Below are positions 40,959-50,108 of a stretch of DNA of 64,000 nucleotides, one piece after another. The DNA comes from Dokdonella fugitiva (GTDB lineage: Bacteria > Pseudomonadota > Gammaproteobacteria > Xanthomonadales > Rhodanobacteraceae): NCBI RefSeq assembly GCF_014138265.1, contig NZ_JACGXL010000004.1:248001-312000 (forward strand). Reading direction: 5' to 3'. Below the pieces are notes generated by a model. It saw only the letters and a list, made by a program, of their open reading frames with translations. It was not told the DNA's origin and did no database searches. Each line of letters begins with the position of its first letter. Within the stretch, counting starts at the first letter, position 1. The position numbers and the translations under genes were made by a program.

Positions 40959-41873
40959 CTATTTTTTTCGTGCTGAACGCCGGGGCGCCCCCGCCGCCGG
41001 CGCGCACGACCGCTCCAGGTAGCCGACGACCGCCCCCGCGACGTCCACCCCGCTCGCGCCTTCGATGCCTTCGAGGCCGGGCGAGGAGTTCACTTCGAGC
41101 ACGAGCGGACCGCGTGCCGAGCGCAACAGGTCGACGCCGGCCACGCCGAGCCCCATGACGCGGGCCGCGCGCACCGCGGTTTCGCGTTCGGCGGCCGACA
41201 GCGTCACCGCGCTCGCGCTGCCGCCGCGATGGATGTTCGCGCGGAAGTCGCCCTCGGGCGCCTGGCGGCGCATCGCCGCGACCACTTCGTTGCCGACCAC
41301 GAAACAGCGCAGGTCGGCGCCGTCCGCCTCGCGGATGAACTCCTGCACGAGGAAGTTCGCGTACAGGCTGCGGAACGCCTCGATCATGCCGAGCGCGGCG
41401 CCGCGCTTCTCGGCGAGCATCACGCCCTGCCCTTGCGCGCCTTCGTTGAGCTTGATCACGTGCGGCGGCTCGCCGAGCATCGTCAGCAGGTCGCGCGTGT
41501 CGTCGGGGTTGTCGCCGAACACGGTCACCGGAAGTTCGATGCCTTCGCGCGCGAGCAGCTGCAGCGAGCGCAGCTTGTCGCGCGCGCGCAGGATCGCGTC
41601 GGAGGAATTGGGCGTGTACACGCCCATCATCTCGAACTGGCGCACGACCGCGGTGCCGTAGAACGTGATCGACGCGCCGATGCGCGGAATCACCGCGTCG
41701 AAGCCGCGCAGCGCGCGTCCCTTGCAGTGGATCTCGAAGCCGCCGGCGGCGATGCGCATGTAGCAGCGCAGCGGATCGAGCACGCGCACGCTGTGGCCGC
41801 GGGCGCGCGCCGCCTCGACCAGGCGGAGGGTGGAATACAGGCGCGCGTTGCGCGACAGGATGGCGATCTTCAT
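40959..41873 (-). CDS. rimK: RimK-family ATP-grasp ligase
   Basis: A 304-residue ATP-grasp enzyme that in relatives adds glutamate residues to the C-terminus of ribosomal protein S6. It begins [29 protein letters not shown]. It has [22 protein letters not shown] and the ATP-grasp segments [39 protein letters not shown] and [30 protein letters not shown] (metal-binding Glu and Asn). The start at 41873 overlaps the stop of the upstream retropepsin-like gene as ATGA. That pair is a known conserved arrangement. Confidence 0.93.
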   Translation of the reverse strand: MKIAILSRNARLYSTLRLVEAARARGHSVRVLDPLRCYMRIAAGGFEIHCKGRALRGFDAVIPRIGASITFYGTAVVRQFEMMGVYTPNSSDAILRARDKLRSLQLLAREGIELPVTVFGDNPDDTRDLLTMLGEPPHVIKLNEGAQGQGVMLAEKRGAALGMIEAFRSLYANFLVQEFIREADGADLRCFVVGNEVVAAMRRQAPEGDFRANIHRGGSASAVTLSAAERETAVRAARVMGLGVAGVDLLRSARGPLVLEVNSSPGLEGIEGASGVDVAGAVVGYLERSCAPAAGAPRRSARKK

Positions 41874-42373
41874 GCGCGGATCGGCGAGTGACCGGTCGGG
41901 GCCCGCGCCGGGCGCGGGCAGGTATAGGAAAGGGCCGGATCGATGCGAAACCGCCCGGCGATCGTCGAACGCCCGAGCAGCAGCGGGAACAGCATCGCGC
42001 CGCGATCTGTCAGGTTCATTTCCGTGGCGAAACGGCGGCCGGCGAGCTCGAGTTCGGTCGCGATGAACCAGCGCTCGCTGCGATGGCCGCCCGAATCGGT
42101 GACCCGGCGCCGGTCGAGCACCGGGGCGGTGCACAGCGCGTAGCGCTCCAGCTTGCGCCGCAGGCGCACGCGGAAGCGCACCTGCAGCACGCCGCCCTCA
42201 TGGAACGTCTCGATCGCCTCGACGTGCAGCGACGACGAACGCGCGCCGCTGTCGAGCTTGGCCTTGATCGAACCGATGCCGAGCCCGGGCACGCCGACCC
42301 ACTCGCGCCAGCCGAGGCTGATGCGGTCGGCGGCCGGCGACGCGGCGATGGGCGAGGCGTCTTTGCGGGGCAC
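41870..42373 (-). CDS. RimK-associated retropepsin-like protease ('ATP-dependent zinc protease' family, PF05618 type)
   Basis: A 167-residue protein of the family commonly annotated as putative ATP-dependent zinc protease, which has an aspartic-protease-like core. [25 protein letters not shown] carries the D-S-G-A version of the active-site D-T/S-G, and [25 protein letters not shown] is the second family block. Relatives next to rimK trim or control glutamylated S6, so a role in S6 modification is likely but inferred from context. The C-terminal 25 residues ([14 protein letters not shown] end) are low-complexity. ATGA overlap with rimK. Confidence 0.85.
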   Translation of the reverse strand: MPRKDASPIAASPAADRISLGWREWVGVPGLGIGSIKAKLDSGARSSSLHVEAIETFHEGGVLQVRFRVRLRRKLERYALCTAPVLDRRRVTDSGGHRSERWFIATELELAGRRFATEMNLTDRGAMLFPLLLGRSTIAGRFRIDPALSYTCPRPARAPTGHSPIRA

Positions 42374-42469
42374 GTGGACCTCGGACGGCGCACGTCGATG
42401 CCGGCGGCAGCCGGATCGCGGCGATGGAACCTGCGTGACGGCGCAGCCACGGCGCCACTCGCGATCGGA

Positions 42470-42543
42470 TGGAGCGGGTGAAGGGAATCGAACCCTCGTC
42501 AGTAGCTTGGGAAGCTACAGCTCTACCATTGAGCTACACCCGC
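42470..42543 (-). tRNA. tRNA-Gly (anticodon CCC)
   Basis: The minus strand folds into a full 74-base cloverleaf with encoded CCA. The acceptor stem GCGGGTG pairs with CACCCGC, the D arm is GCTCAATGGTAGAGC, the anticodon stem GTAGC/GCTAC holds loop TTCCCAA (anticodon CCC), and the T arm is GAGGGTTCGATTCCCTT. It closely resembles E. coli Gly-CCC tRNA. Confidence 0.97.
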
Positions 42544-42817
42544 GGATGCCGGCGCGGCGAGCGCCCCGGCGTCGGCGAAGCGTAGCGGCGGCGTCGCGCG
42601 CCGACAAGCCGCGCGCGAAGCACCGCCCGCGACGCGACAGCTGAATCGGCGCTCAGTGACGCGCGTCATGAAAACGTATGCATGGCGTGCGGAAAGTCGG
42701 CATTCAGCGTCGTTACGCTGATACTGTGCCCAGCCTGTCGACCTCGGGCGGCCGATGTACTGGGGGAAGAAGGTCCCACCGCGACCGGGGTCGGCGTAGG
42801 CACCATGGAGATCATCG
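42544..42817. other. Region between tRNA-Gly and the DUF6600 gene
   Basis: These 274 bases hold the promoters of two divergent transcripts. On the plus strand, TTACGCTGATACTGTG around 42711-42726 includes a GATACT -10-like word about 90 bases before the ATG. No coding frame with family similarity, repeat or hairpin of note was seen. Confidence 0.35.
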
Positions 42818-45172
42818 ATGTACACGAAGCGTTTCTTTCCACGTGCGTGGTGCGCCGCCGCACTGGCAACCGTGCTCGGCGCGTTTGCGAGCGCGGCGCT
42901 GGCGGACCCGCCCGAGCGTGTCGCGCGCGTCGGGTTTCTGCGCGGTGAAGTGAGCTTCCAGCCGGCCGGCGACGATCGCTGGGTCGAGGCGTCGCTGAAC
43001 CGCCCGCTCGGCACCGGCGACAAGATCTACACCGATCGCGACTCGCGCGCCGAGTTCGAGATCGGCGCCGCCGTCATGCGCGTGGACGAGCGCACGACGT
43101 TCAACCTGCTCAACCTCGACGACGAGATCGCCCAGGTCGAACTCACGGAAGGCGTGCTGAACCTGCGCGTGCGCCGCCTCGACCGTGGCCAGAGCTACGA
43201 GGTCGACACGCCGACGCTCGCGTTCGTCGTCAGTGAACCGGGCGAATACCGCATCGACATCGCCCCGCAGGGCGACTCGACGATGATCACCGTGTTCGAC
43301 GGCGGCGGCGACGTGTACGGCGAGAACAATGCGAGCTACAGCGTGCGCGCCGGCAACTCGTACCGCTTCAACGACTCCGCATTGCGCGACTACGAAGTGC
43401 TCGACCTGCCGCGCGCCGACGATTTCGACAACTGGGTCGCGTCGCGCAACCAGCGCTACCAGCGCTCGGTTTCGAGCCGCTACGTCGCCGACGACATGAT
43501 CGGCTACGCCGACCTCGACGACGCCGGTTCTTGGAGCGACGACCGCGAGTACGGCAGCATCTGGTACCCGACCTCGGTGTCGGTCGGCTGGGCGCCGTAC
43601 CGCGACGGCCACTGGTCGTGGGTCGATCCGTGGGGCTGGACCTGGGTCGACAATGCGTCGTGGGGCTTCGCGCCGTTCCACTACGGCCGCTGGGTCTACG
43701 CGCGCGACCGCTGGGGCTGGTGCCCGGGTCCGCGCCACGTGCGCGCCGTTTACGCGCCGGCGCTGGTCGCCTTCGTGGGTGGCGGCGGCTGGGGCGCGAA
43801 CATCTCCATCGGCGGCGGTGGCCCGATCGGCTGGTTCCCGCTCGGCCCGCGCGACGTCTACGTTCCGTGGTACCGCGCTTCGCGCGGCTATTTCAACAAC
43901 GTCAACGTGCGCAACACGACCGTGATCAACAACACCTACATCACGAACGTGTACAACAACTATTCCACTGGCCGGCCGATCGTGAATGCGGAATACGCCT
44001 ACCGCAACAACGTGCAGGCGGTGACCGCGGTGTCGCGCGAGACGTTCGTCGGCGCGCGCGCGGTCAACGAGGCGCGCGTGCAGGTCAACCCGGCGCAGCT
44101 GCGCAATGCCCAGGTCGCCAGCCGTCTCACGATCGCGCCGACCCAGGCGAGCTTCGTCGCCGCGAACGCGCAGCGCGCGCGTGCGACGCCGCAGGCGGCC
44201 GCGATCGACCGCCGCGTGATCGCGCGCACCGCGCCGCCACCGCAGCCGGTCGCCACCGCGGCGCGCGTGCAGGCGATCCAGCGCAACAACGCGCAGCCGC
44301 TCGCCCGCGACGAGCAACGCCAGCTCGCCGCGCGCCGTCCGGCCGAAGCCGCCGCCCCCAGCCGCGTGCAGGTCGTCGGCCAGGGTCGCGGTGCGAATCC
44401 GCCGCAGCCGCTGCCGACGCGTGGCGCCGCCACGGCGCGCCAGCCTGCGTCCGAGCGGTCGGGCCCAGTGAACGCGCGCGGGCCGGTGAATGCGCCGGGC
44501 AACACGCCGAGCCTCGCACCGCGCGGTGAAAACGCACGTGCGCCGCAGCAGGAACGCGGCCTGCCGTCGTCGCGCTTCGCCCCGCGTGGCGAGCGCAGCA
44601 CGCCAGCGATGCAGAACCGTGGCAATGCGGAGCAGCCGCAACGCCAGTCCCTGCCGCAACGCGAAACGCGCGAAGCGCCGCAGGTGCGCCAGGCCCCGCC
44701 GCAGCGCGAAACGCGCGAGGCGCCGCAGGTGCGCCAGGCCCCGCCGCAGCGCGAAACGCGCGAGGCGCCGCAGGTGCGCCAGGCCCCGCCGCAGCGCGAA
44801 ACGCGCGAAGCCCCGCAGGTGCGCCAGGCCCCGCCGCAGCGCGAAACGCGCGAAGCCCCGCAGGTGCGCCAGGCCCCGCCGCAGCGCGAATCGCGCGAGG
44901 CCCCGCAGATGCGCCAGGCGCCGCCGCAGCGCGAGGTGCGCGAGGCCCCGCAGATGCGCCAGGCGCCGCCGCAACGCGAGGTGCGCGAGGCCCCGCAGAT
45001 GCGCCAGGCCCCGCCGCAGCGCGAGGTGCGCGAAGCTCCGCAGCGCCAGGCCCCGCCGCAGCGCGAAGTGCGCGAGGCACCGCAACGCCAGGCCCCGCAG
45101 CCGCAGCAGCGCTCTCAGCCGGCGGAGCGACGCCAGAACGACAAGAAGGACGACGACGACCGTCGCCGTTGA
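42818..45172 (+). CDS. Secreted FecR-like/DUF6600 protein with Trp-rich domain and C-terminal tandem repeats
   Basis: A 784-residue exported protein with signal peptide (WCAAALATVLGAFASAALA). Residues about 35-175 form a FecR-like beta domain (VGFLRGEVSFQPAGDDRW, GDKIYTDRDSRAEFEIG, YEVDTPTLAFVVSEPGEY). At about 235-350 lies a Trp/Gly-rich DUF6600 segment (VGWAPYRDGHWSWVDPWGW, NASWGFAPFHYGRWVY, WGWCPGPR), then an Asn-rich strand region. The last 330 residues are Arg/Gln/Pro/Ala-rich and disordered-looking, including ten tandem repeats of about 15 residues. No TM anchor is visible; a cell-envelope or extracellular scaffold is plausible. A terminator follows at 45193. Confidence 0.85.
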   Translation: MYTKRFFPRAWCAAALATVLGAFASAALADPPERVARVGFLRGEVSFQPAGDDRWVEASLNRPLGTGDKIYTDRDSRAEFEIGAAVMRVDERTTFNLLNLDDEIAQVELTEGVLNLRVRRLDRGQSYEVDTPTLAFVVSEPGEYRIDIAPQGDSTMITVFDGGGDVYGENNASYSVRAGNSYRFNDSALRDYEVLDLPRADDFDNWVASRNQRYQRSVSSRYVADDMIGYADLDDAGSWSDDREYGSIWYPTSVSVGWAPYRDGHWSWVDPWGWTWVDNASWGFAPFHYGRWVYARDRWGWCPGPRHVRAVYAPALVAFVGGGGWGANISIGGGGPIGWFPLGPRDVYVPWYRASRGYFNNVNVRNTTVINNTYITNVYNNYSTGRPIVNAEYAYRNNVQAVTAVSRETFVGARAVNEARVQVNPAQLRNAQVASRLTIAPTQASFVAANAQRARATPQAAAIDRRVIARTAPPPQPVATAARVQAIQRNNAQPLARDEQRQLAARRPAEAAAPSRVQVVGQGRGANPPQPLPTRGAATARQPASERSGPVNARGPVNAPGNTPSLAPRGENARAPQQERGLPSSRFAPRGERSTPAMQNRGNAEQPQRQSLPQRETREAPQVRQAPPQRETREAPQVRQAPPQRETREAPQVRQAPPQRETREAPQVRQAPPQRETREAPQVRQAPPQRESREAPQMRQAPPQREVREAPQMRQAPPQREVREAPQMRQAPPQREVREAPQRQAPPQREVREAPQRQAPQPQQRSQPAERRQNDKKDDDDRRR
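44663..45112 (+). repeat. Tandem 45-bp coding repeat (10 units)
   Basis: Eight 45-base units and two shorter ones encode E-x-R-E-A-P-Q-x-R-Q-A-P-P-Q-R. The variable positions change in blocks: units 1-5 have ETR and V, unit 6 has ESR and M, units 7-8 have EVR and M, and units 9-10 have EVR with the M/V codon missing. All length changes are multiples of three, so the frame is kept. Confidence 0.95.
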
Positions 45173-45192
45173 TCGCGTCATGAAGCACGACG

Positions 45193-45224
45193 AGACGCCG
45201 CGCCCCGTGCGCGGCGTCTTTTTT
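45193..45224 (+). terminator. Intrinsic terminator of the DUF6600 gene
   Basis: GACGCCGCGC (45194-45203) pairs with GCGCGGCGTC (45209-45218) around CCCGT, followed by six T residues. It starts 22 bases after the stop codon. Confidence 0.92.
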
Positions 45225-45253
45225 CGCGCATGCGCGGCGCCTCGACATGCCGA

Positions 45254-45259
45254 TACAAT
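45254..45259 (+). promoter_or_regulatory. thiS promoter, -10 hexamer giving a leaderless mRNA
   Basis: TACAAT is a 5-of-6 match to the -10 consensus and ends 6 bases before the thiS ATG at 45266, so transcription should start at the ATG itself. There is no ribosome site. Leaderless starts are frequent in Xanthomonadales relatives. Confidence 0.55.
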
Positions 45260-45265
45260 CGGCGC

Positions 45266-45466
45266 ATGAACGTCCTTCTCAACGGCGAAACACGCGAGGT
45301 CGCCGGCACCTGCACGCTCGCCGAACTGCTCGCGTCCTCCGGCTACGCCGAACGACGCATCGCGGTCGAGGTGAACCGCGAGATCGTTCCGCGCAGCCGC
45401 CATGGCGAACACCGGCTCGCGGACGGCGACCGCATCGAGATCGTGCATGCGATCGGCGGCGGCTGA
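45266..45466 (+). CDS. thiS: Sulfur carrier protein ThiS
   Basis: A 66-residue ubiquitin-fold protein that carries sulfur as a C-terminal thiocarboxylate for making the thiazole of thiamine. It starts [13 protein letters not shown], has [12 protein letters not shown] and [14 protein letters not shown], and ends in the required Gly-Gly (VHAIGGG). An upstream in-frame extension was rejected because a -10 box lies within it. thiG follows after 87 bases. Confidence 0.95.
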   Translation: MNVLLNGETREVAGTCTLAELLASSGYAERRIAVEVNREIVPRSRHGEHRLADGDRIEIVHAIGGG

Positions 45467-45553
45467 ACCCGTGCCGCTCCGTTCGCCGGCCGGCGCGCAT
45501 GCGTGCTCCGAATCGGCGAAAATGGCGCGTTCGACCCTGCCGATCCTGCCGCC

Positions 45554-46357
45554 ATGACCGCCCTCGCCGCATCGCCCCTCGCCACCGACACGCTCGTCAT
45601 CGCGGGCAAGCCGTACCGCTCGCGCCTGCTGACCGGCACCGGCAAGTTCAAGGATCTCGACGAGACGCGCCGCGCGACCGACGCCGCCGGCGCCGAGATC
45701 GTCACGGTCGCGATCCGCCGCACCAACATCGGCCAAGACCGCGACGCGCCGAACCTGCTCGACGTGCTGCCGCCGGACCGCTACACGATCCTGCCGAACA
45801 CCGCGGGGTGCTACAGCGCCGACGAAGCCGTGCGCACCTGTCGCCTCGCGCGCGAACTCCTCGACGGCCACACGCTGGTCAAGCTCGAGGTGCTCGGCGA
45901 CCAGAAGACGCTGTTCCCCGACGTCGTGCAGACGCTCGCGGCGGCCGAGACGCTCGTGCGCGACGGCTTCGACGTGATGGTCTACACGAGCGACGATCCG
46001 ATCCTCGCGCGTCGCCTCGAAGAGATCGGCTGCGTCGCGGTGATGCCGCTCGCGGCACCGATCGGCTCCGGCCTCGGCGTGCAGAACCGCTGGAACCTGC
46101 TCGAGATCGTCGACAACGCGAAGGTACCGATCATCGTCGACGCCGGCGTCGGCACCGCGTCCGACGCGGCGATCGCGATGGAGCTTGGCTGCGACGGCGT
46201 GCTCATGAACACCGCGATCGCCGGCGCGAAGGATCCCGTGCTCATGGCGCATGCGATGAAACTCGCGGTCGAAGCGGGTCGCGCCGCGTTCCGCGCGGGG
46301 CGCATTCCACGCAAGCGCTTCGCGTCCGCGTCGAGCCCGATCGAAGGCGTGATCTAG
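45554..46357 (+). CDS. thiG: Thiazole synthase
   Basis: This 267-residue TIM-barrel enzyme condenses 1-deoxyxylulose 5-phosphate, dehydroglycine and ThiS-bound sulfur into thiazole phosphate. Motifs: [52 protein letters not shown], the Schiff-base lysine in [30 protein letters not shown] and [22 protein letters not shown] 45554 gives the usual start; a further in-frame ATG at 45503 is possible but has no family support. trmB begins 5 bases after its stop. Confidence 0.95.
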   Translation: MTALAASPLATDTLVIAGKPYRSRLLTGTGKFKDLDETRRATDAAGAEIVTVAIRRTNIGQDRDAPNLLDVLPPDRYTILPNTAGCYSADEAVRTCRLARELLDGHTLVKLEVLGDQKTLFPDVVQTLAAAETLVRDGFDVMVYTSDDPILARRLEEIGCVAVMPLAAPIGSGLGVQNRWNLLEIVDNAKVPIIVDAGVGTASDAAIAMELGCDGVLMNTAIAGAKDPVLMAHAMKLAVEAGRAAFRAGRIPRKRFASASSPIEGVI

Positions 46358-46362
46358 TCCAC

Positions 46363-47064
46363 ATGGATGAATCGGCCGTCCGCGAGCGCCGCATCCGCAG
46401 TTTCGTGCTGCGCCAGGGGCGCTTCACGCCGGCGCAGCAGCGCGCGTTCGACGAGCACTGGGCACGTTACGGCATCGACTTCGACGTCGCGCGCGGCCAC
46501 GCGCCACGCGATCTCGACGCGACGTTCGGCCGCCGCACCGCGCGCGTGCTCGAGATCGGCTTCGGCAACGGCGAACAGCTGCTTTATTCCGCGCAGGCCG
46601 AACCCGCGCGCGATTTCATCGGCGTCGAAGTGCACCGCCCCGGCGTCGGCCGGCTCATGAACGCACTCGCCGATGCCGGTGTCGACAACGTGCGCCTGTA
46701 CAACCACGATGCGGTCGAGGTGCTCGAGCACGAGATCGCGCCCGGCTCTCTCGCTGAAGTGCGCATCTACTTCCCCGATCCCTGGCACAAGAAGCGCCAC
46801 CACAAGCGGCGCCTGGTGCAGCCGGATTTCCTCGCGCTGCTCGCGGGCCGCGTGGCGCCCGGCGGTCGCTTGCATTTGGCGACCGACTGGGCCGACTATG
46901 CCGAGCACATGCGGGACGTGCTCGCGGCCGCGCCGGACTGGCGCGTCGACGCGGGCCATGCCGATCCGGCCGTCCGCCCGCCGTGGCGCATCGAGACGCA
47001 TTTCGAACGCCGCGGCCTGCGGCTCGGCCATGGCGTATGGGATTTCGTCCATGAACGAACCTGA
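46363..47064 (+). CDS. trmB: tRNA (guanine-N7)-methyltransferase
   Basis: Methylates G46 of tRNAs using S-adenosylmethionine. The 233-residue product begins with [21 protein letters not shown] and has the SAM site [30 protein letters not shown] and the diagnostic catalytic/tRNA block [23 protein letters not shown]. The C-terminal strand segment [21 protein letters not shown] is also family-typical. It follows thiG closely (5 bases) and is likely cotranscribed; trmB downstream of thiG is a common order in this group. Confidence 0.96.
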   Translation: MDESAVRERRIRSFVLRQGRFTPAQQRAFDEHWARYGIDFDVARGHAPRDLDATFGRRTARVLEIGFGNGEQLLYSAQAEPARDFIGVEVHRPGVGRLMNALADAGVDNVRLYNHDAVEVLEHEIAPGSLAEVRIYFPDPWHKKRHHKRRLVQPDFLALLAGRVAPGGRLHLATDWADYAEHMRDVLAAAPDWRVDAGHADPAVRPPWRIETHFERRGLRLGHGVWDFVHERT

Positions 47065-47223
47065 GCGTGATTGAGCGGCAACGGACAACGGCGGGTGCCG
47101 CCGACGGCGTGGACGCGCGAGCGGTCGTGACGGCGAGCGTGGCGCGGCGAATCCGCGGCCGTTCGTGCACGAACCGCGGCAGGATGCGCGGTCCCTCGGA
47201 CAACGAGTGATTTGCAGCCCCGA

Positions 47224-49074
47224 ATGGATGCCGGCCTGACCCTCACCACCAACATGGCGCTCGTGTTCGCGCTACTCGCGTTCACGGTGCTCATGCTGGT
47301 GCTCGAGTGGATCCGCGCCGACCTCGTCGCGCTGCTGGTGATCGTGGTGATCGGCATCACGCGCCTGCTGCCGGTCGACCAGCTGTTCGACGGCTTCGCC
47401 GGCAACGCGGTCATCTCGCTGATCGCCGTCATGATCATGGGTGCGGGGCTCGACCGCACCGGCGTGCTGAACAAGGCGGCGTCGTTCATCCTGCGCCTCG
47501 CCGGCGGCGTCGAATCGCGCGTGTCGTTGCTCGTCAACGCGATGGTCGGCGCGATGTCGTCGGTGATCCAGAGCCAGGCGCTCTCGGCGCTGTTCCTGCC
47601 CGTGGTCAGCCGCGTCAGCGCGCGCACCGGCCTGCCGCTGAAGCGGCTGCTGCTGCCGATGGCGTGCATGATCCTGTGCGGCACGAACACGACGATGATC
47701 TCCAATTCGCCGCTGATCCTGCTCAACGACCTCATCGTGAGCGCGAACCGCAACCTGCCGCCGGGCGCGCAGACGATCCAGACCTTCACCTTGTTCGCGA
47801 TCGCGCCGGTCGGCGTGCCGCTGCTGCTCGGCGGCCTCGCCTACTTCGCGCTGTTCACGCGCCGCCTGCTGCCCGGCGACGAGGAACGCCAGAAGGTCAC
47901 GCCGGGACGCACCGAGACCTACTTCGCCGAGACCTACGGCATCGACGGCGAGGTGTTCGAACTCACCGTGACGACCGACAGCCCGCTGGTCGGCATGAGC
48001 GTCGCCGAGGTCGAGCAGTTGCGCGGCGCGCCGCTCATCCTCGCGCTGAAGACCGGCAGCGAGGCGCGCCTCGCGCCGCCGGCGGACCAGATGATCTGGG
48101 TCGGCAGCGTGCTCGGCGTGCTCGGCAAGCGCGAGGCGGTCAACGATTTCGCCAACGTGCAGCTGTGCCATGTGCAGTCGCGCCTTCGCAATTTCGCCGA
48201 CCTGTTCAATCCCGCGCGCGCGGGCATTTCCGAAGTCGTGATCCCGCCCAACTCGACCTGGATCAAGAAGACCGTCGGCGAACTGCGCCTGCGCAAGACC
48301 TACGCGATCTCCGTGCTCGCGGTGAACCGCGGCGAGCAGGTGTTCCGCGAGGACGTGCGCCAGGTCGCCCTGCGCCCGGGCGACACGCTCGTGCTGCACA
48401 GCTTCTGGCGCGACCTCGCGCAGACGGCCGAGTCGCGCGACTTCGTCGTCGTCACGGACTACCCGAAGGAAGAGCACCGGCCGAGCAAGATCTGGCACGC
48501 GGCGATGTTCTTCGCGATCGCGATGGGGCTCGGCCTGTTCACCGACCTTCGCCTGTCGGTGGCGATGCTGGTCGGCGCGGTCGGCATGCTGTTGACCGGC
48601 GTGCTCGACATGGACGAGGCGTACGGCGCGATCAACTGGAAGACGATCTTCACGCTCGCCTGCCTGATCCCGCTCGGCGCCGCGATGGATTCGACCGGCG
48701 CCGCGGCGTGGATCGCCCAGGAAGTGCTGAAGTACCTCGGGGAATGGCCGCAGTGGGGCCTGCAGGCGGTCATCGCCGTGCTCACCCTGCTCGTCGCGCA
48801 GGTCGTGTCGAACGTCGGTGCGACGGTGATGATGGTGCCGATGGCGATCAACGTCGCGCTCGCGTCCGGCGGCAACCCGGCGCTGTACGCACTCGTCGTC
48901 GCGGTGTCGACCTCGAACGCGTTCATCCTGCCGAGCGCCAACCCGGTCATCACGATCGTCAGCGGCCCCGGTGGCTACCGCTCGCGCGACTTCCTGCGCG
49001 TCGGCGTGCCGCTGACCGTGCTCATGCTGGTGATCCTGCTCGTCAGCGTCAACCTCTGGTTCGGCCGCACCTGA
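47224..49074 (+). CDS. SLC13/DASS-type permease with two RCK C-terminal (TrkA-C) domains
   Basis: A 616-residue inner-membrane transporter. The N-terminal half has several TMs (MALVFALLAFTVLMLVLEWI, LLVIVVIGITRLLPVDQLFDG) and the conserved GTNTTMISNSPLILLNDL. Between about residues 235 and 415 lie two TrkA-C-like cytoplasmic domains (FELTVTTDSPLVGMSVAEVE, VVIPPNSTWIKKTVGELRLR, LRPGDTLVLHSFW). The C-terminal half mirrors the first, with VSNVGATVMMVPMAINVAL and SNAFILPSANPV. Relatives move sulfate, dicarboxylates or similar anions; the substrate here is not determinable. The 159 bases upstream show no feature. Confidence 0.87.
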   Translation: MDAGLTLTTNMALVFALLAFTVLMLVLEWIRADLVALLVIVVIGITRLLPVDQLFDGFAGNAVISLIAVMIMGAGLDRTGVLNKAASFILRLAGGVESRVSLLVNAMVGAMSSVIQSQALSALFLPVVSRVSARTGLPLKRLLLPMACMILCGTNTTMISNSPLILLNDLIVSANRNLPPGAQTIQTFTLFAIAPVGVPLLLGGLAYFALFTRRLLPGDEERQKVTPGRTETYFAETYGIDGEVFELTVTTDSPLVGMSVAEVEQLRGAPLILALKTGSEARLAPPADQMIWVGSVLGVLGKREAVNDFANVQLCHVQSRLRNFADLFNPARAGISEVVIPPNSTWIKKTVGELRLRKTYAISVLAVNRGEQVFREDVRQVALRPGDTLVLHSFWRDLAQTAESRDFVVVTDYPKEEHRPSKIWHAAMFFAIAMGLGLFTDLRLSVAMLVGAVGMLLTGVLDMDEAYGAINWKTIFTLACLIPLGAAMDSTGAAAWIAQEVLKYLGEWPQWGLQAVIAVLTLLVAQVVSNVGATVMMVPMAINVALASGGNPALYALVVAVSTSNAFILPSANPVITIVSGPGGYRSRDFLRVGVPLTVLMLVILLVSVNLWFGRT

Positions 49075-49175
49075 GCCGCGCGTCGGTTCGCGCAATACCG
49101 GCAACCCGCAGTCGGCGTAAGATCCGGTTCGGAGATCACGCCCGCACGGACGCGCCCCACACTGGAGGTGCTGCC

Positions 49176-49544
49176 ATGAACCGATTCGCTCTGGTTGTGC
49201 TCCTCGCTGCGCCCGCGATGAGCGGCATGGCGCTCGCCGACGGTTGCCGCGTGACCGGCACGGTCTACGATGCCGACGGACGCCCCCTGCGTTCGGCCGT
49301 ATTGCGCCTGGTCGACATCGAGACGCGCCAGTCGGCGTTCAGCGCCGCCGACACGAAGGCCGGCTTCAGCTTCGACGCGGTCGCGCCGGCCGACATCGGC
49401 CGCTACCGCATCGACGTGCTCAGCGCACCGACGACCGTCACCGGCTCGCGCATCCCGACCCGCTCGATCCTCGGCACGACGCCGACGTTCGCGTGCGGCT
49501 CGGGCCAGCTCGCGCGCCAGGACGTGCGCGTACAGGCCGACTGA
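49176..49544 (+). CDS. Small secreted protein with carboxypeptidase-regulatory-like fold
   Basis: A 122-residue exported protein with signal peptide (LVVLLAAPAMSGMALA) and a mature part starting DGCRVTGTVYDADGRPLRSAVLRLVD. This is the typical opening of a beta-sandwich regulatory/transthyretin-like domain, and it continues with KAGFSFDAVAPADIGRYRIDV. Two cysteines (in GCRV and FACGSG) may pair. GGAGG precedes the ATG. It is convergent with the Rieske gene four bases on. Function unknown. Confidence 0.75.
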   Translation: MNRFALVVLLAAPAMSGMALADGCRVTGTVYDADGRPLRSAVLRLVDIETRQSAFSAADTKAGFSFDAVAPADIGRYRIDVLSAPTTVTGSRIPTRSILGTTPTFACGSGQLARQDVRVQAD

Positions 49545-49548
49545 AGGG

Positions 49549-49878
49549 TCAGCGCAAGCGGACCGCGCCGTCGACGACCTCGACCGGCAGGCCGGCGAGG
49601 CCGTTGCTGCACGGCCCGCCGAGGCAGGCGCCGTCGACGACGCGGAACGTCGCGCCGTGCGCGGCGCAGACGAGGCGACCGTCGCTGACGAGGAATCGTC
49701 CGGGCGCGTAATCGAGGCGACGACCCGCGTGCGGGCATTCGTTGTGGTAGGCGAACGCGCGCGCGCCCTGGCGCAGGACGATCAGCTCGAAACCGCCGGT
49801 CGAGCTGTCCACGTGCACCGCGATCGCGCCGCCGTCGTCGATGTCTTCGAGCCGGCACAGCGGCGCGGAGGAATCCAT
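49549..49878 (-). CDS. Rieske [2Fe-2S] domain protein
   Basis: A 109-residue stand-alone Rieske ferredoxin-like protein. Both cluster motifs are complete: C-P-H with Cys48 and His50 in HNECPHAG, and C-A-A-H with Cys71 and His74 in RLVCAAHGATF. The rest (FELIVLRQGARAFAYHNE, GLPVEVVDGAVRLR) is the usual beta fold. Such proteins donate electrons to oxygenases or act as small redox carriers; no oxygenase partner is next to it. The start at 49878 (MDSSAPLCRLEDI) has only a weak ribosome site. Confidence 0.9.
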   Translation of the reverse strand: MDSSAPLCRLEDIDDGGAIAVHVDSSTGGFELIVLRQGARAFAYHNECPHAGRRLDYAPGRFLVSDGRLVCAAHGATFRVVDGACLGGPCSNGLAGLPVEVVDGAVRLR

Positions 49879-50108
49879 GGCATCCAGCACTTGTCGTGCC
49901 GGGCCGCCACCCCATATGTTTCGGGAGACTGCGTGCCCAGCGGGGCGCGCATTCTGGCATACGAACCGCCGCCCGCGTCCGGCGGCCCACGCCGGGACGG
50001 CGATGGAACGTTCGATGCCCGATGTCGTCGCGCCGGCCGTGCCGGTGCGGCGGCTCGGACGGGGTCCCGGAGGGACGCGTCCGGATCCTCGCCTACGGAG
50101 TCGTACCC

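Noticed and set aside
42153-42644. Frame containing GNRTLVSSLGSYSSTIELHPR
   Set aside because: That peptide is the familiar mistranslation of the antisense of a Gly tRNA; the tRNA is real, the protein is not.
42812-46252. Minus-strand open frame of 1146 codons opposite the DUF6600 and thiG genes
   Set aside because: Repetitive LARFALRRGLAHLRR-type sequence is the antisense of the 45-base repeat; no start signals.
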